Of a DNA stretch of 64,000 nt, positions 11,950 through 25,800 are shown piece by piece (positions within the stretch are counted from its first letter, which is position 1; each line of letters begins with the position of its first letter). The stretch is taken from NCBI RefSeq assembly GCF_023343835.1, contig NC_064440.1:34417537-34481536 (forward strand). The letters are read 5' to 3'. This DNA comes from Lagopus muta (taxonomy: Eukaryota; Chordata; Aves; Galliformes; Phasianidae). The notes under the pieces are model-generated. The model saw nothing but the letters and a program-made list of their open reading frames with translations, had not been told where the DNA came from and did no database searches. Both the position numbers and the translations under genes were made by a program.

Positions 11950-12180
11950 ATCTGTCATGCCCATTTATATATGTAAGTGATCTAGAGAATTATCAACTGA
12001 ATTATTTAAATGTCCCATTACTATTAAATTACTGGGCATTCATTGTATGAACAGTCATAATACAGTAACTAATTTGGTATTAATGTGAATGTCAGCGTTT
12101 CATTGCAGTTATTTTGTACTTCATCATCAGATAATTTACCAATAAATTAATTGGCTTAATTGCTTCCTCCAAACCCGGGA
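11950..12180. promoter_or_regulatory. Candidate conserved non-coding element
   Basis: This is one of the most AT-rich non-repetitive stretches of the window, with closely spaced ATTA/TAAT cores including taaattaattggcttaatt. It sits between two CR1 insertions. Confidence 0.35.
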
Positions 12181-12376
12181 AAAGTACATATGACATGACT
12201 TTTAAAAAGGGCTCGTGCTCACTCCCTGCCTTTCTGTTGTAACTCAGCAAGTAGGACCCTCCCCCCCAAAAAAACTCTGGTTCTAAGGAAGGGATGTTCC
12301 TAAGAAATCCTTGTTCTCATCAAAAACCTTATGAAAGCCAATGGGCAATTAAAGAAAGAAACTGTCAACAGGCAAG

Positions 12377-12590
12377 GAATCACAACATCACCTAGGTTGG
12401 AACAGGCTACCAACCATCAAACTGGACACCATTCCCACCAAGTGCCACATCCCTTAAACACCTCCAGGGTTGGGAACCCACCACCACCCTGGGCAGACCC
12501 CTAAGCAGCTGGGAGCACCCAGGTGCAGGTTACAAACCCTAGGCACTATCCCTGCCCCATAAATCTCCCTTGCTGGGAACAGAGGCTGCC
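12377..12590 (-). repeat. CR1 LINE 3'-end fragment (diverged)
   Basis: Wording such as cacctaggttggaacaggc and cacctccagggttgggaaccc matches the CR1 3' region in reverse, with more divergence than the copy at 8556. Confidence 0.7.
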
Positions 12591-13199
12591 AGCACCATGA
12601 GGTCATGCTTTCACAATGTGCTCGGGTATTATTAGCCCCCCTGGCTTATGTTGAGAGCTCAGGTTATGCCTCTGTGGCCAAAGCCCTTTAATCAGGCGCC
12701 GCAGGGCCCGTTAAAAGCAGTACCAACACTTGTTGGTGATCCCTGCCAATTTCATGGGAACTGTTTTTCCCTGCCAGCCTGCATGAAGTGATCCAGAAGC
12801 AGGGTTATGGGGAGAAGCATCCCCCCAGCATGGGGGTTGTTGCACCCAGCACTGAACCTTGCAGTCAATGGCAATGAGTCTCCGTGAGCATCCGCTCCCA
12901 GCAGCTTAGGAAATACTTAATGCTGCTTTCCCCTCAAGGAGATGGGGAAGTGCAGCCTTGCAGAGAGCTTGATGCTTTGGCACATAGTCCTCCACCATCA
13001 GGCAGAAATCAGCCTGTGCAGAACAAAGCAGGGCCATATTGGTGGTGATTGACCCAACCCACCCCAAGGGGAGCAGCACAACATTTTGGATCCATCACTG
13101 GGGAATGCATCCATCCACCAAGCGACCCACCAACATGGTGGGAGTTTATTGTTTAAGATAATGTTAGATTATTATTTTTTTTTTAAAGACATTTCTCAG

Positions 13200-13620
13200 C
13201 AAAACCCCCCAAATCCTGTAATACAAAGTGAAACTGACTGTTCTATTAACTCCCATCCTGCATCAGCAATTTTCTAAAGTGTGGAAACGTTATAATTGAC
13301 TTTTCTGCTAGTAGCAAAATGTCATTTTTTCTTAATACTTCCTAAGTCAGTAATGCATTTCAAAAGCTTCTGATGCCACTACCACAACAGGACTTACAAA
13401 TTAGCACATTTTTAGCTTTTCATTAAACACAATACAAAAAGTCTCATCATATTAGGGTTTCTCTCCTCATTATTGAAAGTACTGCGACTTTGGAACTTCT
13501 GGCAGCAAATTATAATGCACTCAGCCTGGGCCCATTGTAAATCAGGACTTCAAAAAGGGTGTCACGTAGTTGGCCCTCTTTAAGCACTGAAAATATCAGA
13601 GTCTATTTGAAAACGCCTTA
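13200..13620. promoter_or_regulatory. Candidate conserved non-coding element
   Basis: An AT-rich, repeat-free block with TTAATAC, ATAATTGA and TAATGCATTT-type cores. The call rests on composition only. Confidence 0.25.
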
Positions 13621-13935
13621 TGTAGTCTCTCACTAGCCTTGCAAATCATCACAGCACCAGGTAGAGCTTCCTTTTATTTTTCCTCATGGCATCAAGCCAT
13701 TTCTATTCTGAACAGAAAGAGTATTACTTCTTGCTGGGATTTGAAAAAAAAAAATAATAAAACACTGAAGATAACAAGCTGCACAAGATCCCCAAATCAT
13801 TTAGGGCTCTTGTTGAGCTTTGCACGCTCTCAGCATCTGTGCTCCTCCAAGCACAGGGCTTACGCTGGCTGGACAACCCATTGCATCTACTGACTTTTTA
13901 CATGGGCAATGGTAGTGACAAAGCAAGAGCAAAGC

Positions 13936-14110
13936 ATAGAACACAGAATGGCTTGGGTAGAAAGGGACCTTAAAGATCATACAGCCCCAACCAAACGTGG
14001 GCTGGTTGCCCCCCACCAGATTGAGCCTGCCCAGAGTCCCATCCAACCTGGCCTTGAGTGCCTGCAGGGATGGGACACCCACATTCACCCCCCTGCAGAC
14101 ACCCCCTCAC
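13936..14110 (-). repeat. CR1 LINE 3'-end fragment
   Basis: It starts atagaacacagaatggcttg and continues aaagggaccttaaagatcat, followed by the conserved block ending near tgcctgcagggatgggacac. Confidence 0.85.
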
Positions 14111-14493
14111 CTTGGAAGAAGAGCAACATCTGCCTTTTTACATCTTCCTTGTCTCAAAAGAGGCTCAAAGCGTTTCTGATCTCTGCAAGGCTTCCTGCAA
14201 CGCCAGTGCTGTATGGCTTCCCATAGGTGGGCCATTTCTCCTTAAAAATACTGATCCCATCATTAACAAAAGAACCCAGGTCCCAGGAGTAACTGGGACT
14301 GTTTTTCAGTCCCAGCTAGATCATCATTTGTCCCAGCTCCCTGTGTTCTGATACACAATGGGAAACGAGGAGAAACCACCTAGGGGCCATTTAATGGAGT
14401 AGGACAATTGCTTCCTAAGTAAATAATTAATCATAATTAAATTCTAAAAAGAAGAAGGGTGGAGGGAAGGAGAATGCCATGAAGAAAGAGAAT

Positions 14494-14584
14494 GCTTCCA
14501 TCCCTGGAGGCATTCAAGGCCAGGTTGGATCATCTTCAAGGTCCCTTCCAACCCAAACCATCCTATGAGTCTAAGATTCTATGA
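14494..14584 (+). repeat. CR1 LINE 3' terminus, forward orientation
   Basis: It reads cattcaaggccaggttggat, then ggtcccttccaacccaaacc, and ends in the terminal repeat wording taagattctatga. This copy keeps the true CR1 3' end. Confidence 0.88.
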
Positions 14585-15984
14585 AAAACACCAAGAGAGA
14601 CTGGAGAGCACAAGAGAATCTGAGTATTTGTTATTCAGCTGGTGGGATCAGCCCAGCCTTGTTAAGAGGGCTTAAGGGCTGAGTACAATCCTGTCCTCTC
14701 CATCAAAATTACCACTGTTCATTCAACTCTCAGAAAGCCAAAATACATTCACGTGGGCTGAAAGTTGCCATCTGATTAGCAGAAAGACTGATCCAAGCCC
14801 ACAAGACCACAGCAGGCCCCGTACCACAGGCTAGAGTGTCCCAACAGCAGGAGACAAGGAGCTCTTCTGCTGCACAGCCTGGCTGAAACCACACCATGCT
14901 GCTGGGGGCCAATGTATTGGGGAAGGCAAGGGCTTAATTAGGTATAATTAACTCTGGAGGGAAAGCAAGAGCAACATGCCTCCTGCTCTGACAACACTTT
15001 GCCTGGGGAAAATTCCTCTTTCCCCTCAATCAGGCAGGCAGGATGCTGAGCACGCTTCTATCAGTCACTGACAGGACAGGCCCCTCCCTGCCACCCCAAA
15101 GCAGCCATCCTCTGGGTTCCCACTGCCCCAGGCTCAGCCCTGCTCCGACCAGCATCTTCTCCTTTCTCCACTCCCAGCACAGGTGTGCCAGCACATCAAT
15201 GCACTTCTGCATGGCACATTGGTCCCAAAGACAAACAGACGCCTGAGTAGAAGGATAACCATCTCCTTATCACTTTTATCCAGACTAACTCAATCCTGCA
15301 GGTAAAACTACTGCTTTTACCCCAGATCAGCCCCGACTGAGGCCAGAGGCACTCTGACAGACTCACGTACCTTTGCACTGGTACCTGCTGACAGCTCACC
15401 CCACATGATGGATGGACCAGGTGCCGGCCAGCCCCAAGGATCAGCCACTCCATCCTGATGCTTCCCCAACCTGTAATTTCCCAAGTGGGTGAGGGATGGA
15501 AGGGAGCTCCTCACCCATTGCAGGAGCACAACCTGATGGGTGTGAACTAGCATACAAACCAGATGGCCACCTTGGTAAGCCACAGCTGTGCTAAGGAGAG
15601 GTCATACCGGTAATGAACTGGGCCTGGTCCTCACTAATTAATGCTGTCAGGTGAAGTTCAGAGGTGCTCACTGATAAGGAATAAATCAATCCCTCAGAAA
15701 TGCATATGTACAGAAAGGGATAGTTTGTTCCTCTACATCCCAGAGGGCAAGTTATCATCCCCTTAACTTTCTCATTACAGCATGCTTGGGAAACACTCTT
15801 TCCATCCTGTAAATATATGCCCTTCCCAAATTCATGATGCTTCCAGGTGCTGGAAGCTAACCTAGCCTCAGAGCAAAACCAGAACCTCTCCTGCTCCGTG
15901 GTGATGCTGTGGCCCAGGAACTCATCCTGGGATCCTCAACCTCTTCTTTCTGGCCTCGTATTTTGATACAACAGAAGAAAGGGA

Positions 15985-16150
15985 CGCCCTCCAGAGAGAA
16001 CTGGACAGGCTTGAAAAGTGGGCCCTTGTGGAGCTAATGGGGTTCAGCAAGGTGCAAGGTGTTGCAGTTGGGTGGAGGCAATCCCAGATACTTGTACAGA
16101 ATGAGAGAAGTGCTCATTGGGAACAGCTCTTCAAAGAAGGACTAAGAAGA
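15985..16150 (+). repeat. CR1 LINE ORF2 C-terminal fragment
   Basis: A forward translation gives a decayed match to the conserved end of CR1 ORF2 (an ERLEKWAL-type segment, then a region like NKAKCKVLHLG). The copy is short, diverged and not a gene. Confidence 0.75.
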
Positions 16151-17389
16151 CCTGGTGGACATGAGCAAGCCAGCGTGTGCTGGGGAGACACACAAGGCAA
16201 GCAGGAGACCACACTGCTGGGGAGAGAGACAGGACCGCTGCGTGACTGCTAATTAGCAAATGCCATTAGCAGCCCTGCACTGATCCGCGGCCACGTGATG
16301 CAAGGTCAGTTGGAGACAGCTTTCCCTCTCATCCCTCCACGTGACATCTCACAACATTGCTGAGGGGTTAAATAATCGGCAGCGCTGTGCCAGCCAGCCC
16401 CCAGCCGATGGAAATGTGATTCCCCCTAAAACAGGATGCACACCCAGGCTGAATTCACACACGGTAATTAACGCCGTGTGCTGCTAGGGCAGGGAGGGGA
16501 CAGGGGAAGCCTGCACGTTGTATTTTTAGTGCAGCTAATAGCTGTAGGGTTTTATTCCTGTCTGCACGTTAATTGACAATCCTGAAGAGAAAAAAAAAAA
16601 GGTTAATTCCCAATAAAGCCTAGAGAAAATCGATGCAGCCTCCTGACGAGTGCGTGTTTCAGCAGGAGGCCCATCCTGCAAGGCTCCCACCCACAGGACT
16701 TTTATGGGGGCTGCTGGCGTGATGCCCACCTCCCTGCTGCATCCCCGCTGTGCTTTGTCCTCCTGCCCAGCAGCTCAGCCATAGAGGCTCGGCTGGGGGC
16801 ACGGTGCTGTCACATGGGGCTGAGCAGTGCAGGAAATATAAATGTGGTGATGCGTGCCCAGCAGGCTGTCCCCACGCCGGGAGCACCCAGCCCTGCAGCA
16901 GGAGCTGGGGATGCCCATGCCAGTCTCACAGGGACCCGTAGAGCCCAGCCTGGCAGAGCCAGCCTTGCACAACCAGCCTCCCGAGGTAGGTGGGACAGCA
17001 GGCGGGTTGTCACATAACGCTGTGGGGCAGCCCCACCTGGCTTAATTATCTCTGTTTCTTTGGTGCTGGGAGGGTGCAAACCTTAAATCCATCATGGATT
17101 CAGCTTGAAGCCAGGAGCAGCTGGCCAGCCACCTTCGCATCAGGGGGTCCTGCATGCACACACAGCTGAAATTTCATTGGAAAAAAAAAAAAACATACAA
17201 CAACTTGCTTTCCTGCTCCCGGAGGGCAGCTTTAAATCACTGGGTCTGGACACCGATGATTTTTACTCTGTCTAGAGACTGTGTGTTGAAGCTTTGGGGT
17301 TGGCAGAAGAAGCAACCATGATCTGAAGTCTCCGCAGTGCTATGGCAAAGTTGCTATGAGGCAGCTCATGGCAACGGCTTAGGAAACAA

Positions 17390-17560
17390 GCTCTTGCTTT
17401 AGTTGTTTTGATTTTGCATGTTGTGCTCTTCCGTGTGACAGCGATGAGTTTTCCTTGTAATGTGAAGCTGGTGCAGACAATTTAAGTCATTATTAATAGA
17501 TATGCTTGATCTGGGGAAGTAAAATGCTTAATGTTTTGTTAAATGAGGTGTACTCTGCAA
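17390..17560. promoter_or_regulatory. Candidate conserved non-coding element
   Basis: A repeat-free AT-rich block with agtcattattaatagatatg and related TAAT cores, about 2 kb upstream of the first recognised ASB18 exon. Confidence 0.25.
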
Positions 17561-17867
17561 ATGCTCGTATTCGAGGAGATGGTGAAGATGCTGCCCCACG
17601 TTAGAGATTAATGGTTGCGAGCCTATTGCTGATGGGGTGATCACCCTTTTCTCACCAGCATTTGGAATTTTGGACACATAAGGTGATCCCAGGTTAAATT
17701 TGGGGCAGGCCCAGGCCCTCAGAGCAGCATTTGCACAGAGACCTTGATAACTGAATGGATGGCACAACCTGAAGCTTCACAGCACACCATGGGATCTCAG
17801 CCCTCCACCACTCAAAATGGAGGCTTGCCCAGGGCTTCTAACACATCACTGCAAAGCGTGGGTCACA

Positions 17868-18068
17868 GGTGGTAGATTTTGATTACAGACATTTGGAAGA
17901 AATTCCTCACCCTGGGGGTGGCAATGCCCTGACACAGCTGCCCAGAGAAGCTGTGGATGCCCTATCCCTGGCAGTGCCCAAGGCCAGGCTGCCTGCATGG
18001 GGCTCTGAGCAGCCTAGTCTGGGAGATGTCCCATGGCAGGGCTTGGAGCTGGGTGGGCTCTAGGGTCC
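17868..18068 (+). repeat. CR1 LINE 3'-region fragment, forward orientation
   Basis: It contains ggaagaaattcctcaccctg, cagagaagctgtggatgccc and gggagatgtcccatggcagg, the forward CR1 3' UTR wording. Confidence 0.82.
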
Positions 18069-19544
18069 CTGGCAACACAAACCACATCATGGTTTTATAA
18101 TTAACCTTAGACACCCGACCAGGGATGACTTCCCCACTTCCAGTCAGCCTCAAGATGCTCTGCAGGTGTTCTGTCTGCCAAATCCTCTCTCCAGTAAATC
18201 ATTTTTGTTTCTATGATAACATTATAGATACATGGAAATACCATTTCATCCTGACAGCTTTCTCTACCCATATCAGTGGAAAAAGCACCAGACTTAGCTG
18301 GGTCCTGCATGAGGAAACTGGGAGAGGTTCATGTGCTCGTGCCACTCAGATACAAAAGGATTTTTCTTCTGCTCTCACCACTCCTGACTATTTTTAACTC
18401 CCTGCAAGTGCTGCTGTTGAACCTGTCATTAGCATGACCCAAGAAGTGAGTGCTACGTGCAAATAGATGCTGATTACAAGGCTCACAAGGAGGGGTCACG
18501 GAGCATTTCAGTGTGTTGGCAGCATTTAATGCCCGAGATGCAAACATACACAGACACCCCTTGCAAAATTAGCCCATGTCTGTCTGAGAATATCGGAGCT
18601 TCCCAGCACACACAGAGGGTGGTCTGGGGAAGGGGATGCTCTGGAAGGCTGCTGCTGTTGGGCAGGTGGTGACAACAGGGCACTCACAGCCAAGCCTCCT
18701 CAGCACCCTGCTCTTCCAGGGCCAAAGAGTCTGATGTCACTGCAGCCTCACCAAGCAAAGCTAACAGCATGGGTGCACCGAGCCAGGGCACGCACAGGTT
18801 CTCTAAGGAGCAGCCCCAAAGACCTCTCCTTGCAGAGGGCTGCAGGAAGGACCCAAGCACATGAGGAAGGGCTGGCAGGTGAAGACATGGGGCTTTTTGT
18901 AACTGAGAGCCACGAGACACAAGTCACGAGATACCAGCTCTATTCTTGGCCCCACCATGGACTTCTCCCATGACCTTGAGGGAGCGGATGGCTGCAAGCG
19001 CCCTCCTTGGAGCAGCCTGGCTCCTTTCTCTCCTATACAAGGCATTGCAGGAGAAGCAGTTCTCCCTGCCAAAGGCTCTGGAGGGTTTTTACCTCAGTGG
19101 GCTTTGCCAAGTGCTTTGCATCCTTGAGAAGACTTGCTGACACGCCAGCTGCACGGTGCTGTCCCCTGATGCAATGCACGGAATCTCTCTGTGCAGCTGT
19201 GGCGAGATGCCAACAGGTATGGAAAAGTGTCAGAGGGAAAAACGCTTTCTCATTCGGGTACTCTCTTATACAGAGCTCATGAATGTTTATACGGGGTTGG
19301 TCGGATGGGAGCTGGTTACATTTCCCAGCCTGAAACAAGGGCATTGGGATCAATCTGCCACCGGCAATTAGAACAGCCACTGAATCAAAGAGGTGCTAAC
19401 GTGCACAGCCCAGGGACCACCTGACCCTCTTTGTATCGGGTATCCATTATCATCTGACCCCTCTGGAGTTATAAATATCACAACAATAGAGCCTTAACTG
19501 GATTATAATTAGACAATGAGGACAGGACAATGGAAACAATGACC

Positions 19545-19550
19545 TATAAA
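19545..19550 (+). promoter_or_regulatory. ASB18: Possible TATA box of ASB18
   Basis: TATAAA (as ctataaaagcc) lies 44 bases before the ATG at 19589, which would place transcription start near 19575. However, the next bases are a pyrimidine tract ending in ctgcag, which could instead be a splice acceptor for an exon with an upstream partner. The two readings cannot be separated by eye. Confidence 0.4.
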
Positions 19551-19588
19551 AGCCCCTCTGCCCTCCCGGCTGCAGGGGAAGCACTGGC

Positions 19589-19823
19589 ATGGACAAGTTA
19601 CCAGGACCAGTGACAGAGAGGCTGCAGATTTCTCCCAAACTGGATTCACAGCATCCACTGACATCTCCTGCAGAGAAGTACTACCAAGCCCTGGTCACAG
19701 GGAACCTGAGGAGCCTGCAGGTGCTGACAGACAGATACTATGAAGATGTCAACCTGGTGTTTGAGATCAGTAAAAACGAGATGGAGTGGCAGGTGAAAAG
19801 CCAAGCATTTTATGGACTCTCAG
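19589..19823 (+). CDS. ASB18: ASB18 first recognised coding exon
   Basis: The exon runs from the first in-frame ATG to a CAG|GTACTT donor in phase 1. Clear homology starts around [18 protein letters not shown]. An internal acceptor-like site (ctcctgcag, ending 19673) also exists, so residues 1-28 are the least certain part of the gene. Confidence 0.7.
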
Positions 19824-22800
19824 GTACTTTTTCTTTAGAAACCAGCCCAGATCAACCCCAGCTATTTATTAACCTAACCAAATGGGAGGTGCACAGTACA
19901 CCAAAGTGCCTGGTGCTGCCTTCATTGTAACCTGTTCCTGAGATGCCTCCTTTTTGGCTAAAGGGTTGAACCCTTCTGCCTTAACCAGAAACACTCTGCA
20001 CTTTGGTTGCTTTCTTCTGTTCTGTACGCACTACTAACACGGAGGGGCTGGAAAGTGCAAGAAGTGTGTGCTCGCATCATTTTCCAGGCTGGGATGGGGC
20101 ACCCTGTAGGTCAGGCATGCTTGCAAGAGGGCTTGCAGCCCAGATTCCTTGGTGGCAGCTGGGAGAGGTCACCTCACTCCTGTCTGGCAGTAATGAGATG
20201 CTGGGCTGGCTTTGTACCAGCAAGAACAGTTCCTCCTGCTCTGCTGCAGGCAGGAACCCCTTGGCTGGCTTTCAGCAGCTGCCCACAGGAGAAGGGAAGG
20301 AACAGAACCCGCAGCAAGGGTGTTTATCTACCTGGCACGAGTGTCTTCTCATACCGTGCCACAGAATCATAGCATTACCTTGGTTGGAACAAAAACTTCA
20401 GGATAACCAACCATTAAACTTGACTTACTGACTCCCATCACCAAGCTATACCCCTCAGTGCCACAACCACATAAATACCTGCAAGGTTGAGTGCTTCTCC
20501 ACTTCCCTAGGCCATCCTCATGCACCTCCCTCGCCCCTGCAGGGCTGTGGTCGCTGGAATACAAGCAGGAGCTGAGCACACCGCTGTGCATCGCTGCCAG
20601 CCGGGGCCACACCGCCTGCCTGCGGCACCTCCTGCATCGTCAGGCTGACCCCGATCTGGCACCGGGGGGCTGGGCCCCTCTGCATGAAGCCTGCCGTGGG
20701 GGGCACGCTGCCTGCGTCGAGCTACTGCTGGAGCACCAGGCTGATCCCAACCTCCAGAGCGACGAGGGGCTGGCCCCGCTGCATCTCTGCACCACCCGCA
20801 ACTCGCTGCGGTAAGGAGAGGGCCTTCCCCCAAACCTGCCCTACCTCTGTCCTTGCAAAGATCCCTGGCCCAGGGTCGCACAGCTGCCATGCTTCCTCCT
20901 GGGAGATGCCTGGGGTTTTCTTCCCTGACCCTCAGCCCCATCCACATGAGATATCAGTGCCATTTAGCGCACTCGCTCTTCCTAATCTGATACACCCTGC
21001 ACCCTTGTCCCATGGGTGGATCCATCCCAATTAGGATTATCTCAGTTTATCCTGGTTTATGAGGCTCAGCTGCGTGCATCCGCTCTCCTCTACAGCTGCA
21101 TCAGTCTCAGACTCTACAGTGCTTCAGACACAGGCACGGATGTTGCATTTTAGAAATACATGTGTTTGCCCTCTCCGTGGGCTTTGTGTGTGCGTGTGTG
21201 TGTCTAGTTTCAGCCCAGTAGGACTTTAAGTGCCTGAATCATTAGGCCTGGGGAATCAGGATTTTAAAAAGAGCTCGGCCCCTTGATATCCTGATGAAAC
21301 CGCTTAGGGCTGCAGCGAATTTCATTGCCTGCCAGCTTCAGTCAAAAGCCACCCTGGCTTCAAACCTCTCCCCTTAAGGCAGGCAGAGAGCTTAAATAGA
21401 AGTAGGTGTTGAAGGCAAGGTACCCACTACAGATCCAGTGTATTGTGGGCCAGATGTCAGAGATCTGTTCAAGCAAGAGCTCGGCAAAAGAAAGGCAGCC
21501 GGAGAGGAAAAGGTTTTCAGACATAAATATCTCAAACCCGTCATATAAATAAGAGCCTCTGCAATAGAGCAGAAGACACAAACCATTCAGCCAAAATCCC
21601 TGTATTAATCAAACAGCCTTGATGCGATGAGGGCTGTGTCGGCGCCCACAACACAAATTACTTCCCAGGCTGGAAGGGTGAGGGAGGATGGCACCAACAG
21701 CCCTTGTCATTAATAACAAGATGCTTCTCCTTCCTTCCCCTGGGCTCCCCTGGACAGCCCTTCTGGTGATACACTGCCGATCCATCAGCCCCCAAACCAT
21801 CTCACCAGCATTCCCTAGAGCCCCACCTGGTGTGTTTTAAGCCCCTCAATCCAGAAACAGTGAGGAAGGGGCTCAGGATGTGGCCGCCAACCAGCGCATC
21901 CCTCATCCCACAGAGGTCTGAGCAAAACATAAGAGAGATCCCAATATTAGAGCCATCACCAATCTGCACGCTATTCCCCCCAAAGAGGTGGAGGGGGATG
22001 GCGGGTGAGCCAGCAAAAAGACAACACAGGGACCAGGCAGGTGCAACGTGGAAACAGCTGAGTGATAAGCCCTTGAATATTGGTGCTTTATAATGGAAAT
22101 GCTGAGAGACCCTTAACTACGCTACCCGGCGCTACGGGGGCTTCTACAATAACTAAGCCAACTCCCTTGAAAGATCAAAAATTAATAGACATTTCAGACA
22201 GGTTTTGAGGTTTCGACCACTGCTTTTCAATCGCAAAGACTTTGCTAAAGTTAGAGACTGAGGAGGTCAAGCTTGAGGTAACACAAACATTTCCTCTTTG
22301 ATTAGGGGGAGACTACTTTACCCTGTCTTTTTTTTTTTTTTTTTAAGTAGTAGATTTTAGGTCATCCTTAATTTTTTACTGACAATAAAGAGCAGGTCAT
22401 TGACCTACATAGAGAGCTATTTTATTTTTCTCCCTCTTGATAACAATGGCCAGAACACCAATGTGCTGGGTTCTTCTATATTCCCATATACTCGGCAATT
22501 CACCATGGGGGCAGGACTTAAAACCTTTGAGCCTCTCAGTGACTGGGATAAAAAAAATTATCTGGGCTTCCTTCCAGCCATTTGAGCTTCAGAATCCATG
22601 AGATTTCAACAAAAAGGATATCAGAGCTTTAATCTAGGAGCTTTTTGAAGAGATTTAAAAAAAAAAAAGTTCCAGTAAAGTTCAGTCTTACCTTCTTCAC
22701 TTTAGGAGCTGTTCATGCCAACGTCGCCCTATTTAGTAGAGTTCCTCTCCTTGACCTCTTTTTTACAGCAGAGATAATTAACATGGTGGGGTAAGATGAG

Positions 22801-25800
22801 TCTCTAAATTCACTGCACTCTCTCCCTGGCTCTCTCTCGTTTCCCTCTCAAGCCGGGATGATTAAAGGAGAGCGCCTTCTTTGGCACCCCAAAAAATAAA
22901 ATAAAAATAATTGAGGGGGAGAGGAAGAGGCTCTGCTCTCTGCATCAGGATGGCAAGCAGGCACAGGGTGGTTTGAATGGAGAACAGGACGTGTTCTCCC
23001 CCATCCCACAGCAGTACCCCAGCAGAAGGGATGGGGAACTCAACCACAGGCACCAACTGAGCCTCTGCTCTGCTGTCCTCCAGATCTGCCAGGTTAGAAA
23101 CGCTGTCCAAAGAGCACAGGATTCCCTTGGAGCTTCCCAACGGGTCTCTATGGAGGGGAAGGCCCCCAGAGCTCCCCATCCCCAGGCTCTCCCTTGCAGA
23201 AGAGGGCTTGCCATGCTAAGGGTGGGAACAGATGGCACTGCTTCTGCCCTTGGCTTAACGACTCCCTGTTGCCCTGTGCCACGTCGAGCAACGCGACTAG
23301 GAAAACTGTGCTGACAGTGAGGGCTTCCAGCAATCTGACACATCTGTTAGGCTGTCCCTCCAGCCAGAGCCACCTGCTGGCATGAAAAAAGCCCTCGGTC
23401 ATCAACTCTTTCTCTCCTTTGTTGTGCTAATGCCACCCAAACCCCTTCAGAATTGTGTTTCTGGAGTACCTGGCACCCTTGGAAAGAGTTTTTTCATGCC
23501 TGACTCGGATCTTTGTGCTCACTTTTTTACTTTTCTCCACCCTGAGAGGTGGAAGAGATATTGTCTTCTAGCTCTGACCCTCTAGCTTTAGGGATAGGAG
23601 GTAAAACATGAGAAGAATCAGTGAAGAGGGGATTTTGTGTCCTTGGGACTCCCAGCAATATAAAGTGAGGCAGGGGGCAAGCACTGGAGCTCTGGGAGGT
23701 GCTTTTAAGTGAGGGTAGCTCAAATAAAGACAAGTCTGGAAGAAGCCAGCAGAAAACAGGAGTAAGAATGGTCTCCCTCTCCCAGAATTGTAGAATCATA
23801 GAATCATTAAGGTTGGAAGAGACCTTTAAGATCAATCCAGTCCAACTCTCAGCCCACCCTCACCAGGTGCAGCCAGAGAGAGGTTGCTGCAAACAAACAA
23901 ACAAAAAAAAGAGCATGGATTTTGAGAGCCAGCATTTAGCATCATCTAGTGCTAAGTCAAGTCCTCTGCTCCTTTTGGCATTGTTGGAATACAAAACTCA
24001 GAGCATTCAGGGCCTCTGCTTTGGAAATTTGTTCCTCACCCAAGGAAGGCCACCTCTGTGACGGACCTTGGGCAGGAAAGAACGCACTCAGAACAGACAG
24101 TAAGCACAACTCAACAGGAGTCTTCTTTGGAAAAGAATAGGACTTTCAAGAAGTCAAAGGATGAGGTGTAACAAGAACATGCCAAGCTGAGGTGCAGGAC
24201 AGCTGCACACCAACTGCTCGTGAAGATTTGGCAAAGGCAAGCTCAGGCCCTGGGCAGCATCCTTCCACATCCAGCCACCTGCCCACAGCTCAAGCATCAC
24301 CATCATTCTCCAATGGGCTTCCCCTACCCAATGGGCAAAATTTGATATTAAAGAAAAGCACCTTCCTCGTCTCTTTTCTAATGATATTAGCAAAAGTTGT
24401 CCTCGCATTCAGGCCTGTGAGTGTTCCTCAAGCTGCAGGAAATGACAGACAAGATCAAGAGCAGTTCACTCTGAGCAGCCCTTGCCATGAAAAACAAGCA
24501 AGTAAAGGACAGGAAAGCCTCACTTCAACCCTAGGGAGGGAAAAGGCAGCAGCAGCAAAACAAACAGATTTTCATTACAAATATTGAGGGCTCACTCTGG
24601 TTTTGGGACAGAAATTTCCCTGAGACCGCCCCAGCCTTCTGCTCCTCCTGCTGGCTGCTCACTGCATCCCATTTCAAACCAAAGCTCTCTTTCCTAGCCT
24701 GGCTATGATGTTTCACACCGATCTCTGACTACCATTCATCTCCATGGCACCTTCACAATGCACTGTGAGCTGTGGCCAGGGCTATAGGCCAAAGGGGACA
24801 GAGCTGAGGGCACTTTGCCCTTTAGAAAGCACCCATGGCACCAACACATGCACTAGATGACAGCACCAGGCTGGTGGTTTCTTTTGCCACCTCACACCTT
24901 AAGTTTGGCTGCACTAAGCCCTTGACTTCTTGCAGTACTCCCAGAAAACCAAAGCAGAGGAGACTCAAAAAAACCCAGCAAGTTTAACCCAGCCTTGTTC
25001 AATGGGACTTCAGCCTACCTTGATGGTAAACAAGAAGATATGAATAGAAAAACGAGACGACAGACAAGCTGGAAAAGTGTTAGAGTGCATGAGTTCATCA
25101 ACAGAGATTAGATGCTAAAATAAGAGCAAATAGCTAGCAAACATGAATGGCATCTACCCCATCTACAGCCCCAGGCTGGCTGCTAACCAGCACCTGCTTT
25201 TGCCCCACACATTGAAACAGGAGGCACGTGGTCCTCCTCGGGGCCCACAATTTCCACAGGAGATCACCCCTTATTTATAGCCCCTCACTGACATTACAGA
25301 GGGAAAAATCCACCACCAAACAACTTGGGTTTCCTCCAGCAAGTTGGATGAGATGAAGCCATAGAACTCAATAACAAAAACAGCATCTGGGAAAGGTGGG
25401 ATTTCCAGACTGCTGTGCCTGGAGGAATATTTGGGATGTTGAGAGGAGTTTGACTCCCTGCAGTGTCAGCTGTCCTGCAATACATTCCTGCTCCATGGGA
25501 TATGACTGCTGCAGCATGGCCTCTTCCCCCAGACTCCCCTCCACACCTCCTAGCAAGGACTGTGCTGCTGCATGCTCTCACCTAAGGCAGAAACATCTTT
25601 TTCCACTGGTACAACAGCACAAGTCATTGCTTGAAACAGGGGTCATGTGTGTTTTGAAGTGAGATCTGCCCAGTACATGCAACAGTTCTGGGGTAAATTC
25701 ATTCCTTTCCAGAAGGAAATGCAGAGACCAACATGCATGACAGCCAGCCTGAGCTTATCACCTGCACTGTCAGATTATGTCTTTTGCAAAGCCTAAGTTC

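Larger units (their letters stand above)
9983..19544. other. IQCA1-ASB18 intergenic region
   Basis: After the short IQCA1 3' UTR this region holds CR1 fragments at about 11684, 12377, 13936, 14494, 15985 and 17868, and several AT-rich candidate regulatory stretches. No further gene was recognised. An unseen upstream ASB18 exon cannot be excluded. Confidence 0.6.
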
